Source: Monosporascus cannonballus
Taxonomy: Eukaryota; Ascomycota; Sordariomycetes; Xylariales
Length of the DNA stretch: 64,000 bases
Direction: 5' to 3'
NCBI GenBank assembly: GCA_004154925.1
Contig: QJNS01000034.1
Location: forward strand, 310,001 to 374,000
Translations under genes and position numbers: made by a program
Notes under the pieces: model-generated
Database searches by the model: none
What the model was told of the DNA's origin: nothing
The model's input: only the letters and a program-made list of their open reading frames with translations
In this document: positions 1-12,559 of the stretch, piece after piece
Numbering within the stretch: position 1 is the stretch's first letter
How the letters are laid out: each line of letters starts with the position of its first letter

Positions 1-2217
1 TTAATATAGTAATAAATATCCTTAAAATTAATTTTCGAAAATACCTTAATCAAGCTTGGCCGATTTATTAATTTTAAAATTAAAAATAAAAAGGTATTAG
101 TTTTTTATCTTTACCCGATTAAATCCTTTATAATTAATGCATAATCGGAAATTACCGTCCTTTTTAAATACGAATAATATTAATACCTTTATGTCCGTTT
201 TCAAATAACGTATTCGGCCTGCTTTTAAATCTTTCGAATATATTTTTTAAATATTTTTTAAGCCTTTAAAATTCGATAAATTAGGTCGAATAAAAGCATT
301 TTTCTTATGATCAGGTTTATTACGTATTTTGTCCCTAATAATTCTTTGCTTTATTTTTTCAAAATATATTTGCCGGAAATTTTTTAAATATATAAGATAA
401 TCGGTTATTCCTTATTCCTATTATTCCTCCAAATTCGGGATATTCAGGTTTTCGGCTAAACTTAACAGATTAACTGTATAAACTTACTTATCGAAAAACG
501 TTAAACTTATAGTTTTTTACTTATTAACGTTTGATAATAATTTATATAATTATTAATATATAGTTATATATACTAAAACGCGTAATTTGCTTATTTTTAA
601 TCTGGATAATAAAAATTCGGGCAACTTTTAATTACGGCATATTGCGAAATAAATTTATTTAAACTTTCGTTTATTTTCGTTATTATTTATTATGTTAACA
701 GGAATTTCGTAAACCCTATAATATTTAGTATACGCGTCGTTAACGCCGATAAAGCTCCGAATATCTATAAAAACTAATTAAAAATTAAGCTTTTTCGCCA
801 ATTTTCTGCTTATGGTATTTATCTATATTTCGATATTTATATTTATTTATACTATTATATCCTCCGTACTTCTTTTGATAAATACCCTTTCTTTAAAGGA
901 CGGCTTTATTATAACCGTCCTATAATTATTAGCCGAAATAAATTAAACGTATACGCTTATTCCAGCTCTTTTTTTAGGGTTACGTCTAAGGACTGGTTTA
1001 ATTTATCGTTATACATTATTACGTTTTATACGGCTTTCGAAAATCGGTTTTCGTATAACTGGGATAACAAAGTTTTCGTATCTTTTTTGGTTTTGTAATC
1101 CACGTTTTTATAATCTAGTTGTTTATAATTATAATATTTAAATAAGATCTTATAACAATCGAAAATATTAAAATTGTACGGATTTAGTTTTATCGGAATT
1201 AAATCGGCAATTATTGCCTTCCGAATACAAAAACGATCGTAATTCCTATTAATTTTATATAATACTTTTAATTTGTTTTAAGGATATTTTTCTCGAAACC
1301 ATTAAAATAAAATTATTTATCTTAATTAATACCTTTCGCAAAATATAATTAATTTTCTTTCGTTTTTTTTCACGCTATCTAATAATATTTTAATATATTT
1401 ATTATATTATTAATATTTTTTATTTAAACGTTTTTTCGTCACAGAGTATTTTATAACCTTAATATCAATTTATAAAAACAATTAAAAACAAAATACTTAT
1501 TATCCCGATTGTTTTTTACACTAAAAACGTCCGTAAACTTTATATTATAAATTGAGAACTTCTATTTAATATAAAAGTTTAACGGTAATTAATTAAATTA
1601 TTATAGTAACTTTATAAATTATTTCTTATATTCTCTATCGAGAAGACTAGTATTCATATAACCGTTCCTAATAGAAATCTATAAGTTTTCCATTTTTTGT
1701 TTTTTTTCGTAATTATATTAATTAAACGTGATGCGGTATAATTGCCAAACGTTCGTAATAAAACATTTGTATGGCTTATGGCCGATTAAATATAGGTAAA
1801 AGCATTTTGCCCTAGGTTTTTTACGTAAACTTCTGTATTAACCTTTATTTAATCTTTTTTAATTAACGTATATTTGGAAATTTTCGGACAATTATAATAC
1901 AGTATTCGTTTATCGCCTCTAGGTTTTTATAACAATATTATAATTAATTTATAAAGGTTTAATTTTTTAATTTATACCATTATATATCATTCGGCCAGTT
2001 ATCAAAATAATTCCGAATATTATTTATTTTATTAACGGATAATCTCCAAAATCTAATTATTATTAAGGGGTTTAATCTTTTTTTGCTTTAAATTCCGAAA
2101 CGCGGTTATTATATTACATATGTTTTCTAACCGTTTAATTAACGGTTATCGGAACATATCTCTATTATATATATAAGGTGATTCTGGATTTCGGAGATTA
2201 TAATCCTTAGCCTATTA
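1..2217 (-). pseudogene. A1 gag, protease region and start of reverse transcriptase, RIP-degraded
   Basis: Reads right to left and has stop codons in every frame. A zinc-knuckle position is recognisable at 1095-1136 (Y-Y-N-Y-K-Q-L-D-Y-K-N-V-D-Y). The Cys and His of the CX2CX4HX4C pattern have all become Tyr, the change expected from G-to-A or C-to-T mutation of TGT/TGC and CAT/CAC. The first 130 bases align with the reverse transcriptase start of A2 (48215-48360). Gag would form the particle and bind RNA. The protein is dead; the assignment rests on collinearity with A2. Confidence 0.8.
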
Positions 2218-2222
2218 GGGTT

Positions 2223-2412
2223 TGTTACAGGCTAGAGCCTATAGGGCAGCTCGGGCTTACGGAGCGAGCTCCTTAGCCCGAGCTTACCCATATGTATATA
2301 GGGAGCAGCCACTTCGCTAATAGCAAGCTATTTCTTCTTTTCCCTCCTTATCTTAAATATAAACCTTTATTAGGCCGTACCTCCGTTCAACTTACGTATC
2401 GTGCCTGTTATA
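2223..2412 (+). repeat. B 5' LTR (190 bp)
   Basis: Starts TGTTACAGGC and ends GCCTGTTATA (GCCCGTCACA in the 3' copy). At 2252-2282 there is a nested hairpin: outer arms GCTCGGGCTTA and TTAGCCCGAGC, inner arms GGAGC and GCTCC. A TATA-like ATGTATATAGGG follows near 2290. The hairpin is better preserved here than in the 3' LTR. Confidence 0.94.
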
Positions 2413-4600
2413 TATATTTAAGATTATAATTTATTAAAGCTTCCAGGAAATTAGGTAAAAGCGAAACGTTTTTTAAAAATACCCTGGTTATAAATAATAA
2501 GTTAAAAGAGGTTGTATAACGAAATAATTACGAAGTAATATAACCGACAAAAATATAGGCGAATTTACGGTCTTAATTCTGTCCGGAATTATTAAAGAAA
2601 ACTTATAGCACTAATTATTCGTAAATATGTTTTAAAAATTTAATATATAGCAGAAAGAATTTATTAAGCTGGTCTTTAGCCGTAACAAAATAATAAGTAA
2701 TTTGCTTAACCGGATAATAAAGGTAAAAAAATACTTTTTTACAAAAACGGAAAGAAAAAAGGCCTTTATAAAATAAGATCCGTTTCGCCAAAGATTTACT
2801 ATAGGCCCGCCGTTTGATAATACGTTCGTAAAAACGAATCGTAAGCCTATAAAATGGCCTTCGTAAAACAGGAAATAAAAAACGTTCCGTTTGTTTTTCG
2901 CCATATTTTATACAAAAGTAAAAAAAAACCAATTTATTTCCAGTTTTTTTATAACAATTTATTTAAGTATTATAATATTTATGTTTACCGAAAAGTAATT
3001 ACGATTTAATTATTAATTCGAAATAACAGGATTATAAAAGGAGTTTAATGTCGATAATTTCTTTTTTCATATACAAAAGTAATTCGAAAATAAATAAATA
3101 ATATAATTTATTAAAAAATAATTATAATATATAAAATAAAGTAATAATTAACGGTTTTAAAATTATTTATTAAATTTTAAGTTTAAATTAGCCGAATATA
3201 AAGGCTTAATATAATTTATAATAATTAAGGTAATTTCCTTAAATATTAATATTAATATGTAATTTTATTACGCGTTTATTACGAAAAATATATTTTATAA
3301 TAATTATAATTATTGGGTACGTATAGTAAATAAGGTAATTAATTATATAAAAGTTTTGCCCGATTATTATATAGGTAAAAAAAATAACGATTTGGTATTC
3401 CAGTAAAAAAAACGAAATAATTAATTAATAATAATACGTCGGCTAAATTAATAAATTGGCTTAAATAATAAACGTTTAAGGAAATTTGTTTATAATAAAT
3501 ATTCCGCAATTAATTACGTTAATTTTAAATTTATAAATTAATAATAAACTAATTAAAGGAACCGATCCGGGGGTAGCTCGGAATAAAGTTTGGATAACCG
3601 GCTTTATGCGAAATAAATTTTCGATAATAAAATAAAAGTTCGGAAACGGAAAAAGTAATATTTCCGTTACGCCGTTACCAATTATTCGAACTAAGAATAT
3701 CCTAAATATAAATCCGTAAAACGGCCTTATCCGGTTAGGACGGAGGTTATGATAATAAATTTATAAGATACCGTTAACGGGGATAATAATTTGGATAACG
3801 AAAATTTAAAAAAATAACCTTTATTAAAAATTATTAATAAAAAGGAGACGTAATAAAGAATATTATAAAAAGTTAATAATAAATATACTTATTATTTTAC
3901 GTTTAATAATAATTAATTTACCGTCTAAAGTTATAACGTATACTTATTAAATTTTATCGGTTAAAATTACCGAAAAATAATAAATTTATAATAATTGCGA
4001 TTTAAAAATTTATTTATATTAATATAAATTTAAATGGCCGCTTAAAACCAATCTGGGAATACGTAATTAAAAATTTGTTTTATTTTTTTATTTTGGGAAA
4101 ATTTTAAATAAAATATAATAATATCGTATACGAAACGAAACAACGGTTTATCCGTTTCGTAAACGATATTACCGCGCCTATATTATGCGAAAAAAGATAG
4201 TTCGATAAGGAACCTAAGGACCGCCTAAAGGGGCGGTTATAGATATACAAAGAAATCTGCTTAATAACGGTTATAACCTTTGTAACGATAACGCGGTAAA
4301 ACCGCCGTAAGAAAAACGGGACATAATTATTCGTAATTTTTATAAAAGATAATAACAAGGCCTTAAAAGTGAAATTATAATTAACCTTTAAAAATATAAC
4401 GGAATATTTTCTTAAAAAGGTACAGAAATTCCAAATTTTTTTCCAAATAACGAAAATTTATTATTATTATTTTATTATAATAATAACGACGTAACGATAA
4501 ACCTGGAAATAAATATTTCGGGTTAAAAAAAGTAATTTTATAATGACTTTTATATAAAATATTAGAGGAAAAATTATTAATCCTATATAAAATATTTATA
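2413..4600 (+). pseudogene. B leader, gag and presumed protease, degraded
   Basis: Lies between the 5' LTR and the reverse transcriptase, where gag and protease sit in Ty3/gypsy elements. I could not recognise a zinc knuckle or a D-S/T-G protease motif, because nearly every CA and TG has become TA and stops occur every few codons. Open frames seen on the minus strand here are rich in F, I, Y and K and look like AT-driven antisense noise. Identity rests on position only. Confidence 0.55.
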
Positions 4601-4619
4601 AATTTATTCGACAAAAATT

Positions 4620-7575
4620 AGATTTAAGTTAATAATCTTTTTATAAGTACCCCGGTATTATTCGTAAAAGTTTTAACGGGGGTTTACGGTTTTATTTAAA
4701 TTATAAAAAATTAAATAAGATTAAAAAACGAAACCGTTATTTTTTTTCCGTTAATAAAAAAAACGTTATGAACCTTATTATAGGCCCGGTAGTTTACGAA
4801 GTTCGACGTTCGAACGGCCTTTTACCGGTTACGTATCCGCCAGGAAAATAGGTAAAAAGTTACGTTCCGTATATGTTTTAGGTTTTTCGAATAACTAATA
4901 TGTTTATTCGGCATTAACGGTATACCGGCTACCTTTTAACGTTACATTAATATTTCGTTAAGGCGTTATTTTAATAGTTTTTATTCCGCGTATAAAGCAA
5001 TATATTAATTTATTTATCCGGTTTTCGAACAAATTATATAACTAAGGTTAAAATAATATTCCATTATTTAGCGAAAGCAAAATTAAAATTAAATTCTGAT
5101 AAATACGAATTCGCAATTTAAGAAATAAAGTATTGAAAATTTATTATCGATAAAAAATAAATTTAAAAGTTAAATTTAAAAAAAATTATTATTATTCAAA
5201 ATTAGGAGGCCTTTATTAATATAAAAAGGGTTAAGAATTTTATCGGGTTCGTTAATATGTACCGAATTTTTATAAAAGATTTTAACGGGATAACAGCTTT
5301 TTTTACGATTAATTAAAAAGGCGATTTTTTTGTTAGAAAAATAAAAAATAATAAATTTTCGACCGATTTAAAAAGTTTTTTATTATAACGTTTATTTTTA
5401 CGTATTAAAATTTCGAAAAAAACGGTAATAAAAATAAATTATTCCGGTTAAGTAATTAAAAGGTATATGTTTTAATTCGATTCGTTAAAACGTTTCCAAC
5501 CAGTTATATATTTTTTAAGGAAATTATTATTAATTAAATATAATTACGAAATATACTACAAAAACTTATTAAATATTATTAAAATATTCACAGAATAAAA
5601 AAGGGAGTTTTAAGAATTAATTGGCCCTTTTACGATTTTAATAAATTACGTAAATTTCTAATATTTTATAAATATCCATAAAATTATTAAAAAGCAAATT
5701 CGATAAACCGGGTTTTTATCCGTTTTTAATTACATATTTAAATAATTTTTTAATAAATTAATAAACTAATCCGATATTATGTTTTATAAGTTATAAAACG
5801 TATTTTGCGGCAAAAAACATATTAGGTTTAAAAAATAAATAATTTGATTTATTAAAAAAAATAATTACTTAACAAATTTACGCGGATTTAGGAACTTTTG
5901 ATAGCCGTAATTTATTTAAAGCGAAAAAATAACGAACGATCGGTTACATTTTCCGGTAAGGTAACATTTTTCGAAAAAAACCTTTAAAAAATATAAAACT
6001 TAAAGATTATTAAAAATAATGTCTTAAATATAATATATATTGCCGTAACCTAAAAATTACGTAATTCCCCCTTAATTATAAGCGCTATAAAAATTTTTAT
6101 AACGAAGTACTTTTTAAATTTTAAAATCATTTTATAATTTAAAAAATATATTTAGGTTTTTATTTAAAAACCGTTCCGGATATTATTAATTTAACGGGTT
6201 TACGATTTTTATATTACCGGTTACGCAAAAAAAACATTACGTTAATAATATTAATCCGTAATTATTATTAACTGGGATAATTTAGAATATATGCCTTTTT
6301 TTCCGTAATTATAACGTATATAATAAATTATATTTATAAAAAAAATTAAAAAAAGTTATTATGGCCTTTATTTATTTTAAATCGATTTTACTTAGGTTTT
6401 TCGATAAATCTTATAATTAATTTACAGGCAAAACAAAAAGAAAATTTCCGTTTTTTTATGGTATTTTACGATCGTTTAACGAAAATAATTATTTTAAAAT
6501 CAATATTTAATATAAATACGAAAACCTACGTTTAAAGTTTTATTATTTATTATTAAAAAATATTACGGTTTCCTTAAAAGATTAATATTTAATAAAAGGA
6601 AAAATTAAACGAATAAATTTTGGACTTATTTATATAACTTAATAAACATATAATAATAATTTAATATATTTTTTTTACCTTTAAACGGACGGAAATATAA
6701 AAAAAATTAATTAAGAAATTTTCGTATATTTCCGTAATTTTATAAATTACGTATAATATAATTAAGCCAAGTTTTTACCGGCAGCATAATTAGCTTTTAA
6801 TAGCAGGAATTTTTCGTTAAAAGTAAACTTTTTTTTAATTTACGGATACGATATAAAACTTATTAACAAAATACCGGTAACCCTTTAATTAATTTCCGAA
6901 ATAAAAAAAGTTATTAATTTTATTAAAAATTATTAAAAAGTACGGAATTCATATAAGTTATTATTACGTTAATATAAATCTAAATAAAATAATTAATTAA
7001 CGTTTTTAAAAAATAAATATTATGTTTCGAAATAAATATTTTAATATAATTAAACCTAAAAAACGTAATTATTTTGTAATTATCCAAAAAAATATTTTAA
7101 ATATACGTTAAATATAAAATTATCGCAATTTATATTATATAATACCGTAAAACTTAATATCTTATTAAAAAAATATCTAAGATTTAATATAAATTTCCTA
7201 AAATTAATAATAAAAAACCCGTTATTTAATTAAATCCTAAATAATATTTAATTATTATCGATATTTTTAAAAAAAAAATATATAGTAAAACGTATATTAA
7301 GGGCCGAAAACAAGTACGTAAACCGCAATTACCGAAAAAAGTTATTTGTAAAGTGGGTAAGTTACGGTAAACCAGTATAAAAGTTACGTAATAATTTCGA
7401 AAATATAATTACCCTTAATAATTTCGAAAAGTTATTCGGAAACGGAAATAAGGTCGGCAAAGACGTAAAAGTAAAAATAAAAACAAAAAGAAAAAGGTAT
7501 AAGCAAAGCCGCCGCCGCCTCGCCGCAGCCTTATTATTCCCTAAGGGCAAGAAAAGGGGTGATGTTACAGGCTAA
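4620..7575 (+). pseudogene. B pol: reverse transcriptase, RNase H, integrase, chromodomain
   Basis: Recognisable pieces in order. Reverse transcriptase: G-G-L-R-F-Y-L-N-Y near 4677 (V-D-Y expected) and F-T-K-F-D-V-R near 4793 with its Asp intact; the YxDD position near 4993 is destroyed (V-stop-S-N). After it come L-K-L-N-S-D-K-Y-E-F near 5080 and N-F-I-G-F-V-N-M-Y-R near 5235. RNase H lies near 5400-5700. Integrase lies about 6200-6900, with T-D-G near 6690 and Y-F-R-N-F-I-N-Y near 6730. A chromodomain is readable at about 7265-7440 (F-V-K-W-V-S-Y-G-K-P). The last frame stays open from the chromodomain through an R/A-rich tail (7500-7535) and stops just inside the 3' LTR. Reverse transcription and targeted integration would be its jobs; it is dead. 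Confidence 0.9.
7549..7562 (+). other. Polypurine tract of B
   Basis: A purine run containing AGAAAAGGGG directly abuts the 3' LTR and ends GTGA. Plus-strand DNA synthesis would be primed here. It confirms the plus orientation of B. Confidence 0.8.
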
Positions 7576-7752
7576 AACCTATAAGGCAGCTCGGGCTTAC
7601 GGAGCAAGCTTCTTAGCCCGAGATCACCCATATATATATAGGGAGTAGCCATCTCGTTAGTAACTAGTTGTTTCTCCCTTTCCCTTCTTACCTTGAATAT
7701 AAACCTTTGTTGGGCCATGCCTCCGTTTAATTTACGCATCGTGCCCGTCACA
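7563..7752 (+). repeat. B 3' LTR (190 bp)
   Basis: Same length as the 5' LTR, with differences mostly C/T and G/A. Ends CCCGTCACA. A TATA-like TATATATATAGGG lies at 7631-7643. One arm of the hairpin seen in the 5' copy is mutated here (GCAAGCTTC in place of GCGAGCTCC). Confidence 0.94.
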
Positions 7753-7919
7753 GGGTTCCGTTATAAGTTTTTTCGCCTATTTCCGTACCGTAATTAATGG
7801 TTCGTCGGTTAGGTTCCGATCGGCGGTTTTTTCGACTAATAACTTAAGTTCGTTTTGCAATCGGCGAATTTTATTTCTGATAATTATCGCATTACCATTT
7901 ATAATAAAGATAGAAAAAT

Positions 7920-8126
7920 TATAAAATAATAATTAACTGTAAACTGGAGTAAGATAATTTCCGGCCAGTGGTAAAGCAGATTTCAAAAAATAAATATATT
8001 AAATTATTTCGATCTGGCATTTCTTATTACCTGGCAGATAGTGGATTTATATTAGTAAGTGGGTCGATGGCTGATCGGTAGCTGGTCGGCTACCAGCCTC
8101 ATTCTTATAGGGACTGTATTCTCACA
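7920..8126 (-). repeat. A1 5' LTR (207 bp)
   Basis: In element orientation it runs from TGTGAGAATACAG to a TTTATA end (CTTACA in the 3' LTR of A2). It matches both LTRs of A2 over its full length, including the TATAAATCCAC promoter-like stretch. Like the 5' LTR of A2, it has two copies of the 11-bp CCACCGATCAG-type repeat. It is less mutated than the gag region beside it. Confidence 0.9.
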
Positions 8127-8499
8127 GTTTTCTTATAAACGGTCGGGGTTAGAAGAAGGACTGATTTCGACCTAAACTAAGATATTACGTAACTGGCTTA
8201 AACATTTTAAGGTGCCAAGCACCTTAAGCCCTTTAACTTAATAAAACAAACTTAAAAGGCTTAAAGAGCTTAAGAATTGAAGCCGCTTAAGTATTTTAAG
8301 CCAAGTCAAAGATATATACGCTTATTATTTTCATAGTGTAGATAATATTAGCTTGCAATATAACTTCGTTATCCAAGGTATTTTTGGTATTACGAGACCT
8401 AACTAAGTTGTTTATTGCTCAAGAGTTCTATGATACTTCTACCAATATAAACTCGTACGACTTAGATTTAATAGTTTGTTAAACCGCCTAGCCGTTATA
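8127..8499 (+). repeat. L: D-type LTR, 5' end cut off by A1
   Basis: Plus-oriented LTR of the same type as element D and solo LTR H. It has the run of CTTAAG/GCTTAA motifs (8190-8310), then TATATACG, the AGCTTGCAATATAA block near 8350, and the end ACCGCCTAGCCGTTATA (TAGCCGTCACA in fresher copies). The first bases of the LTR are missing because A1 is inserted there. It may be a solo LTR or the 3' LTR of an element lying left of the window. Confidence 0.82.
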
Positions 8500-8884
8500 A
8501 TAATACGTTTGCTTGTTCTGAAAGTTATAAAAAGCGAAACTTTCGATACTCTTTTTAAAATACAGGTCCTTTTTATAAAATATGGCAGCCTATCAAAACG
8601 GTGCGCTTTAACAACGAAAAAAAGTACGTATTAATTATCGTAATTTCGATACATACATATCTTTATACGTTAATATTTTAGAGTTTAATTTTTCGTACGT
8701 ATTACTGTGTAAGGGCTTAGGGAATTATAAAGTTTATTGTAAAACAACTAGTAATCGATATAGTGGTAATATTTAAACTTAAACGGCTTATTGCGATTTA
8801 ACAAATATTTTACGCGATTATAATTGCAAATGGCGATTTGATTGTTTTTTCGAATTTTTCGTTTTCGTACGTCGTACGATATAG
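8500..8884. other. Unassigned segment between LTR L and element F
   Basis: Less AT-rich than its surroundings, with no open frame of note and no similarity I can see to the other elements. It contains the near-perfect palindrome CGTACGTCGTACG at 8865-8877. It ends in TATAG, the left TSD copy of F, and continues after F at 17071. It could be single-copy genomic DNA or part of an unrecognised element. Confidence 0.5.
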
Positions 8885-9260
8885 TGTGACGGCTAGGCGG
8901 TTTAACCAACTATTAAATCTAAGTCGTACGGGTTTATGTAAGCAAAAATATCGTAAGATTTGAATAATAGATATAATAACTAATTATATTTCATATTACT
9001 GAAAATGTCTTAAATAAAAAGATGTTATTATAAGCTGATATTATTTAAATTATAAAAATAATAAATATATATTTTTTGATAAATTTATAAATTATTATTG
9101 ATTGCATTATTTATGATAATTATAATTTGTTATAATTTTAATTATTCTTTTGTAATTACGGACTTATTAATAATTATTTATTACGTACCTTATAAAATAA
9201 GTTTTATTATTCTTATCATTATAATCGGTTTTATAAGCCTAAGTTTATTAAGTCGTAATG
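8885..9260 (-). repeat. F 3' LTR (376 bp)
   Basis: Begins on the plus strand with TGTGACGGCTAGGCGG, the common end of the C/D/F LTR group, and aligns throughout with 16695-17070. The plus-strand open frame at 9098-9322 lies largely in this LTR and is a chance AT-rich frame. A pyrimidine run follows at 9261-9277, a polypurine tract in element orientation. Confidence 0.88.
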
Positions 9261-11337
9261 CCATTTTCTTTTTCTCGAAATTTTATTTTAATAATTTGTT
9301 TCTTTTAATTAATATTTATTAATTTCTATTATAATTTTTCGTATTTTCAAACCTCGTCGCAAACTTCGTTTTTTTACGGTTTATTATGTTAACCTAATAG
9401 ACGTTTTTAAAAACGTTGATTTTGAACTTTTTGAGAAAAATTTGTAAGACTTTTCGGAAAATTGATAATATAATATAATAAAGATTATTTCGTAATATAT
9501 AAAACATAAAATACGCGACCGATTTTGCAATAACCTAAATATTCTATTTTCTTTTCAAAGTATTTATCGTAAATATTAACATTTTCAACGTAAAACACCT
9601 TTTGGGGAAAAAATATTTATGAAATTTGTAACGTCGTTAATTTAAAACTTAACGGTAATATTTAAAAACTAATGTTCTCATATATTTTATCCGATTACGC
9701 AAATTCAAATCTTTATTTTAGTTTAAAAGCGTTATAATAATATAATATAACTTTTAATTTTTAAATAACTTAAAGAAAGTAAAAGAAAAAACAATTATTA
9801 TTAAAGCCGTTATAATTACATTAATATAAACCGTTATTTCTCTAAAGTTGTTTGATTTTAGCTTGTCGAATTAGCCCTTTACCAGCCTTAATTGCAATAT
9901 TCTTTTTAAATAATTCGATTATTATTATTAAAAGTTTTAATAAGTATCAAGCATTACTAAAATTTCTAATACATTTTCCAATATTTTGGTAATTTAAATG
10001 ATGTTTTCATTTAAGTAAATATTAAATAAATTATCTTTTTCTATATTCAAAGCTTTTCTCAATTTGTATATGCTTTTATTTCTTACTCTTATATCTTTTC
10101 GTTCCGTATAAATTCTAATAATATCCGTTATTAACTTAAATAAAAAATTAAAATAAAATTAAAATACAATTACAAATTATATAAAGGCTCTCATTAATAA
10201 TTATTCTGTAAGACTTTCTTATTAGTTCTATATAAACTAATATATTTAAAATGTAGTATTTTTGTAGACTTTTCTATTTAAATATTTTTTATAACAATTG
10301 GTTTTCCTTTTAAAAAATTAATCCCTTTAATTCTTTCTATTTATAATATTTTCTTAATTAGTTATATATAAAGTCTAATTTTGGTTTTATTTTCTGATTT
10401 AATTATTCATATAATTTTAATATTAATAAATCCGTATTACGTATTTTTGTAAATATTAAACCTAAATCTAAAACGTATATTTATTAAGCTCGTTATAATA
10501 TTTTTATAATATTTAATATTATAAATTAATTTTAAAAAATAATTTCTTAATTTATTGCTTTTGGTGGTAATTATTACAATAGTTTTAATTACGTTTTTAA
10601 CCTTTAATTTAACCGTTTTATTTATTTATCTCTTTAATGTTTAAATATGTTAAGTAATTTATGATTTAAACCGATTTATATTATAAAACTTCAACCAAAG
10701 TTTGAAATAAACTTAATGCCTTTATCGAAAATAATTTTGTACAATAATCAGTACATATTAAATATTGTTTTAAAACAATATATACCATTTATTCGCTTTT
10801 AATATTTTTAATAAGACAAAAAATACGGAAACTTTGTATATTTATTGATTATTAAGAAAATACTTTTATAATAAAGTTTATAGTAATTAAATTTATAGTT
10901 TTTTTTAAAATCGATAATAATTACATTTTTTTCTAATACTTATATCGTTAATTTTTAGCCTTATTATAAAGGTTACACCATTGTCGGATGCTTTAAATTA
11001 TTATTTTTATTTTTAAAAAATACTAAATAGATTAAAATCGTTTTAAGGCTTTGGAAACTTTTAAATATCTATTTATGTAATATTTATATATATTGCATAT
11101 TTTGTTTAGATAATAAAATTCATAATATTACAATTTAATATCAACTGAAATTCTCTTTTAGAATAATTTCGAAAATAATATAATAAATTCTAACTCACTT
11201 TTCTTCGAAATCTGATTACTTAGTTAAAATATTTATTTTTTTGTTTTTTACGCCTTTTTTATAAATAATAACGAAATCGAAATTCTCCATTTTCTTTTTA
11301 CATATCTTAATTATCGTTCTATAAATTCTTTAATTAT

Positions 11338-11770
11338 TGTGACGGCTAGGGGGTTTAACCAACTATTAAACCTTAGTCGTTCGGATTTATGTTGGCAGGA
11401 GTATCGTGGGACTCTGTAGCAATAGGGGGTAACTTAATTACGTCTCTTAATACCAAAGGTGCAGGAGTCGTTTTGCAAACGATTAGTATTAATAAGTGTT
11501 ATAAGCTGAAGCTATTTAAATTATGGAAATAATAAGCATATATATCTTCGTTCTGGCTTAAGGTATCTTGGACTGGCTTAAAGACATTTAGTTAGTTAAG
11601 TCCCCTTAAGCCTCTTTGAGCCCTCCGTGGCTTAACTGTCTTAACGTCCCTGAACCAATGGTAACGTTTGAGCCCATGGAGCCAGTCACGTGATTTCTTG
11701 GCCTGGGTCGGGGCTTGTTTCTCCTAGGGGCCTGACCGTTCGTGAAGAGCCAAGATCGTTACATCATAAC
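11338..11770 (-). mobile_element. H: solo LTR of the D type, well preserved
   Basis: A 433-bp LTR, TGTGACGGCTAGGGGG to ATCATAACA on the plus strand, flanked by a perfect TSD ATTAT (11333-11337, 11771-11775). No internal region is present, so it is a solo LTR left by recombination between the two LTRs of one element. It contains almost no RIP damage while F around it is ruined, so it came later. It carries the cluster of CTTAA-containing motifs, a TATATATG promoter-like site and the AGCTTATAAC block (minus strand). Confidence 0.94.
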
Positions 11771-11840
11771 AATTATAATACAACGGATAAAATTTTAATA
11801 ATTCGTATAAACCTTAACTTAATAAAAATTTCCTTTAAAG

Positions 11841-11969
11841 TGTAAGAGAATAAAAAGGATTAGTTACTTTATCACATAACTTAAAAAATTAGCAGTTCTA
11901 ACGCTAAAGTACGTTGGAAATCCTTAGCCGCGCTTAAGTAAAAAAATGCTCCGAAGCTATTTCCTTATA
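11841..11969 (-). repeat. I terminal repeat, left copy (3' LTR)
   Basis: 129 bp, TGTAAGAGAATAAAAAGG to CTATTTCCTTATA. Contains TAACGCTAAAGTACGTT and GCGCTTAAGTA, both recognisable in the other two copies. Confidence 0.85.
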
Positions 11970-12431
11970 TTATTTCCCCTTTTTAAGGGAATTATCCCGA
12001 TTTCTTAAGAAATAATCCTAACTTTATTTGTTAATTTTTTATCTATTAGCTTTTTTATATTAATAGATTTTTCGACAATACGCGTAACAGATTTATTAGC
12101 TTAAGTGCGTTAAACTCCTAAGGGACAAAGTACGTACCAAGCTATTATAACGTCAACTTATCGCCGACCCATTGTCGACCTCTTAGCGGCTGCTGCTAAT
12201 GCGAATAAACCCTACCACTCCAAGCTATTAGCGTTTTAATGGCTCAACGGTAACTAATCGTCGACTAAGCTCAATACGCATGGGTAAATTACTTTGCCTT
12301 ATAAAGGCGACGAAGGCCTCGTTTCGACGACCCACAGAGAATTCTTGGTACTTTTCAGCTTTTATATCGGATTGGAACCTTAGTCTATAGTCGCGATTAA
12401 TAGTCAGTACACTCGATTAATGTTGGAACAA

Positions 12432-12559
12432 TGTAAAAGAGTGAAAAGAATTAGCTATTCCGTTATATAACTTAAGGAATTAATATCTTTAACGCTAAAA
12501 TACGTTAGAAAATTTTATCTGCGCTTAAATAAAGAACGTTTCGAAGCTATTTCCTTATT
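12432..12559 (-). repeat. I terminal repeat, middle copy
   Basis: 128 bp, TGTAAAAGAGTGAAAAG to CTATTTCCTTATT. It is shared by the two units, as expected from a tandem element formed by LTR-LTR recombination. Confidence 0.83.

Larger units (their letters stand above)
2223..7752 (+). mobile_element. B: complete 5.5-kb chromovirus inserted in A1
   Basis: Two 190-bp LTRs (2223-2412 and 7563-7752) flank gag-pol remains in plus orientation. An exact 5-bp TSD, GGGTT, lies at 2218-2222 and 7753-7757. Outside it, A1 sequence continues on both sides. A polypurine tract precedes the 3' LTR. Domain order is gag, reverse transcriptase, RNase H, integrase, chromodomain, which is that of chromoviruses. The minus-strand open frames at 2615-2932, 4104-4358 and 4381-4614 are antisense shadows. 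B is younger than A1. Confidence 0.96.
1..8126 (-). mobile_element. A1: chromovirus (Ty3/gypsy LTR retrotransposon), 5' part only, split by element B
   Basis: A minus-strand copy of the same family as A2 (45758-53185). Its 5' LTR is at 7920-8126 and its leader and gag start at 7758-7919. After the insertion of B with its TSD (2218-7757) it continues at 2217 and runs off the window at base 1, inside the reverse transcriptase. The stretch 2040-2200, reverse-complemented, matches 46150-46300 of A2 nearly base for base apart from C/T and G/A changes. The 3' half and 3' LTR lie outside the window. The base next to the LTR (8127) continues an older LTR (L), so A1 was inserted into that LTR; the matching TSD copy (GTTTT, 8127-8131) would be left of the window. 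Confidence 0.9.

Noticed and set aside
2615..2932. Open frames of 90-105 codons on the minus strand, F/Y/K/I-rich
   Set aside because: Antisense to the gag region of B, AT-driven composition, no start context or similarity. RIP makes such frames by depleting stops on one strand.
9098..9322. 74-codon hydrophobic plus-strand frame resembling a membrane protein
   Set aside because: Falls mostly within the 3' LTR of F, and the same sequence in the 5' LTR is not open. T-rich codons imitate a membrane segment.
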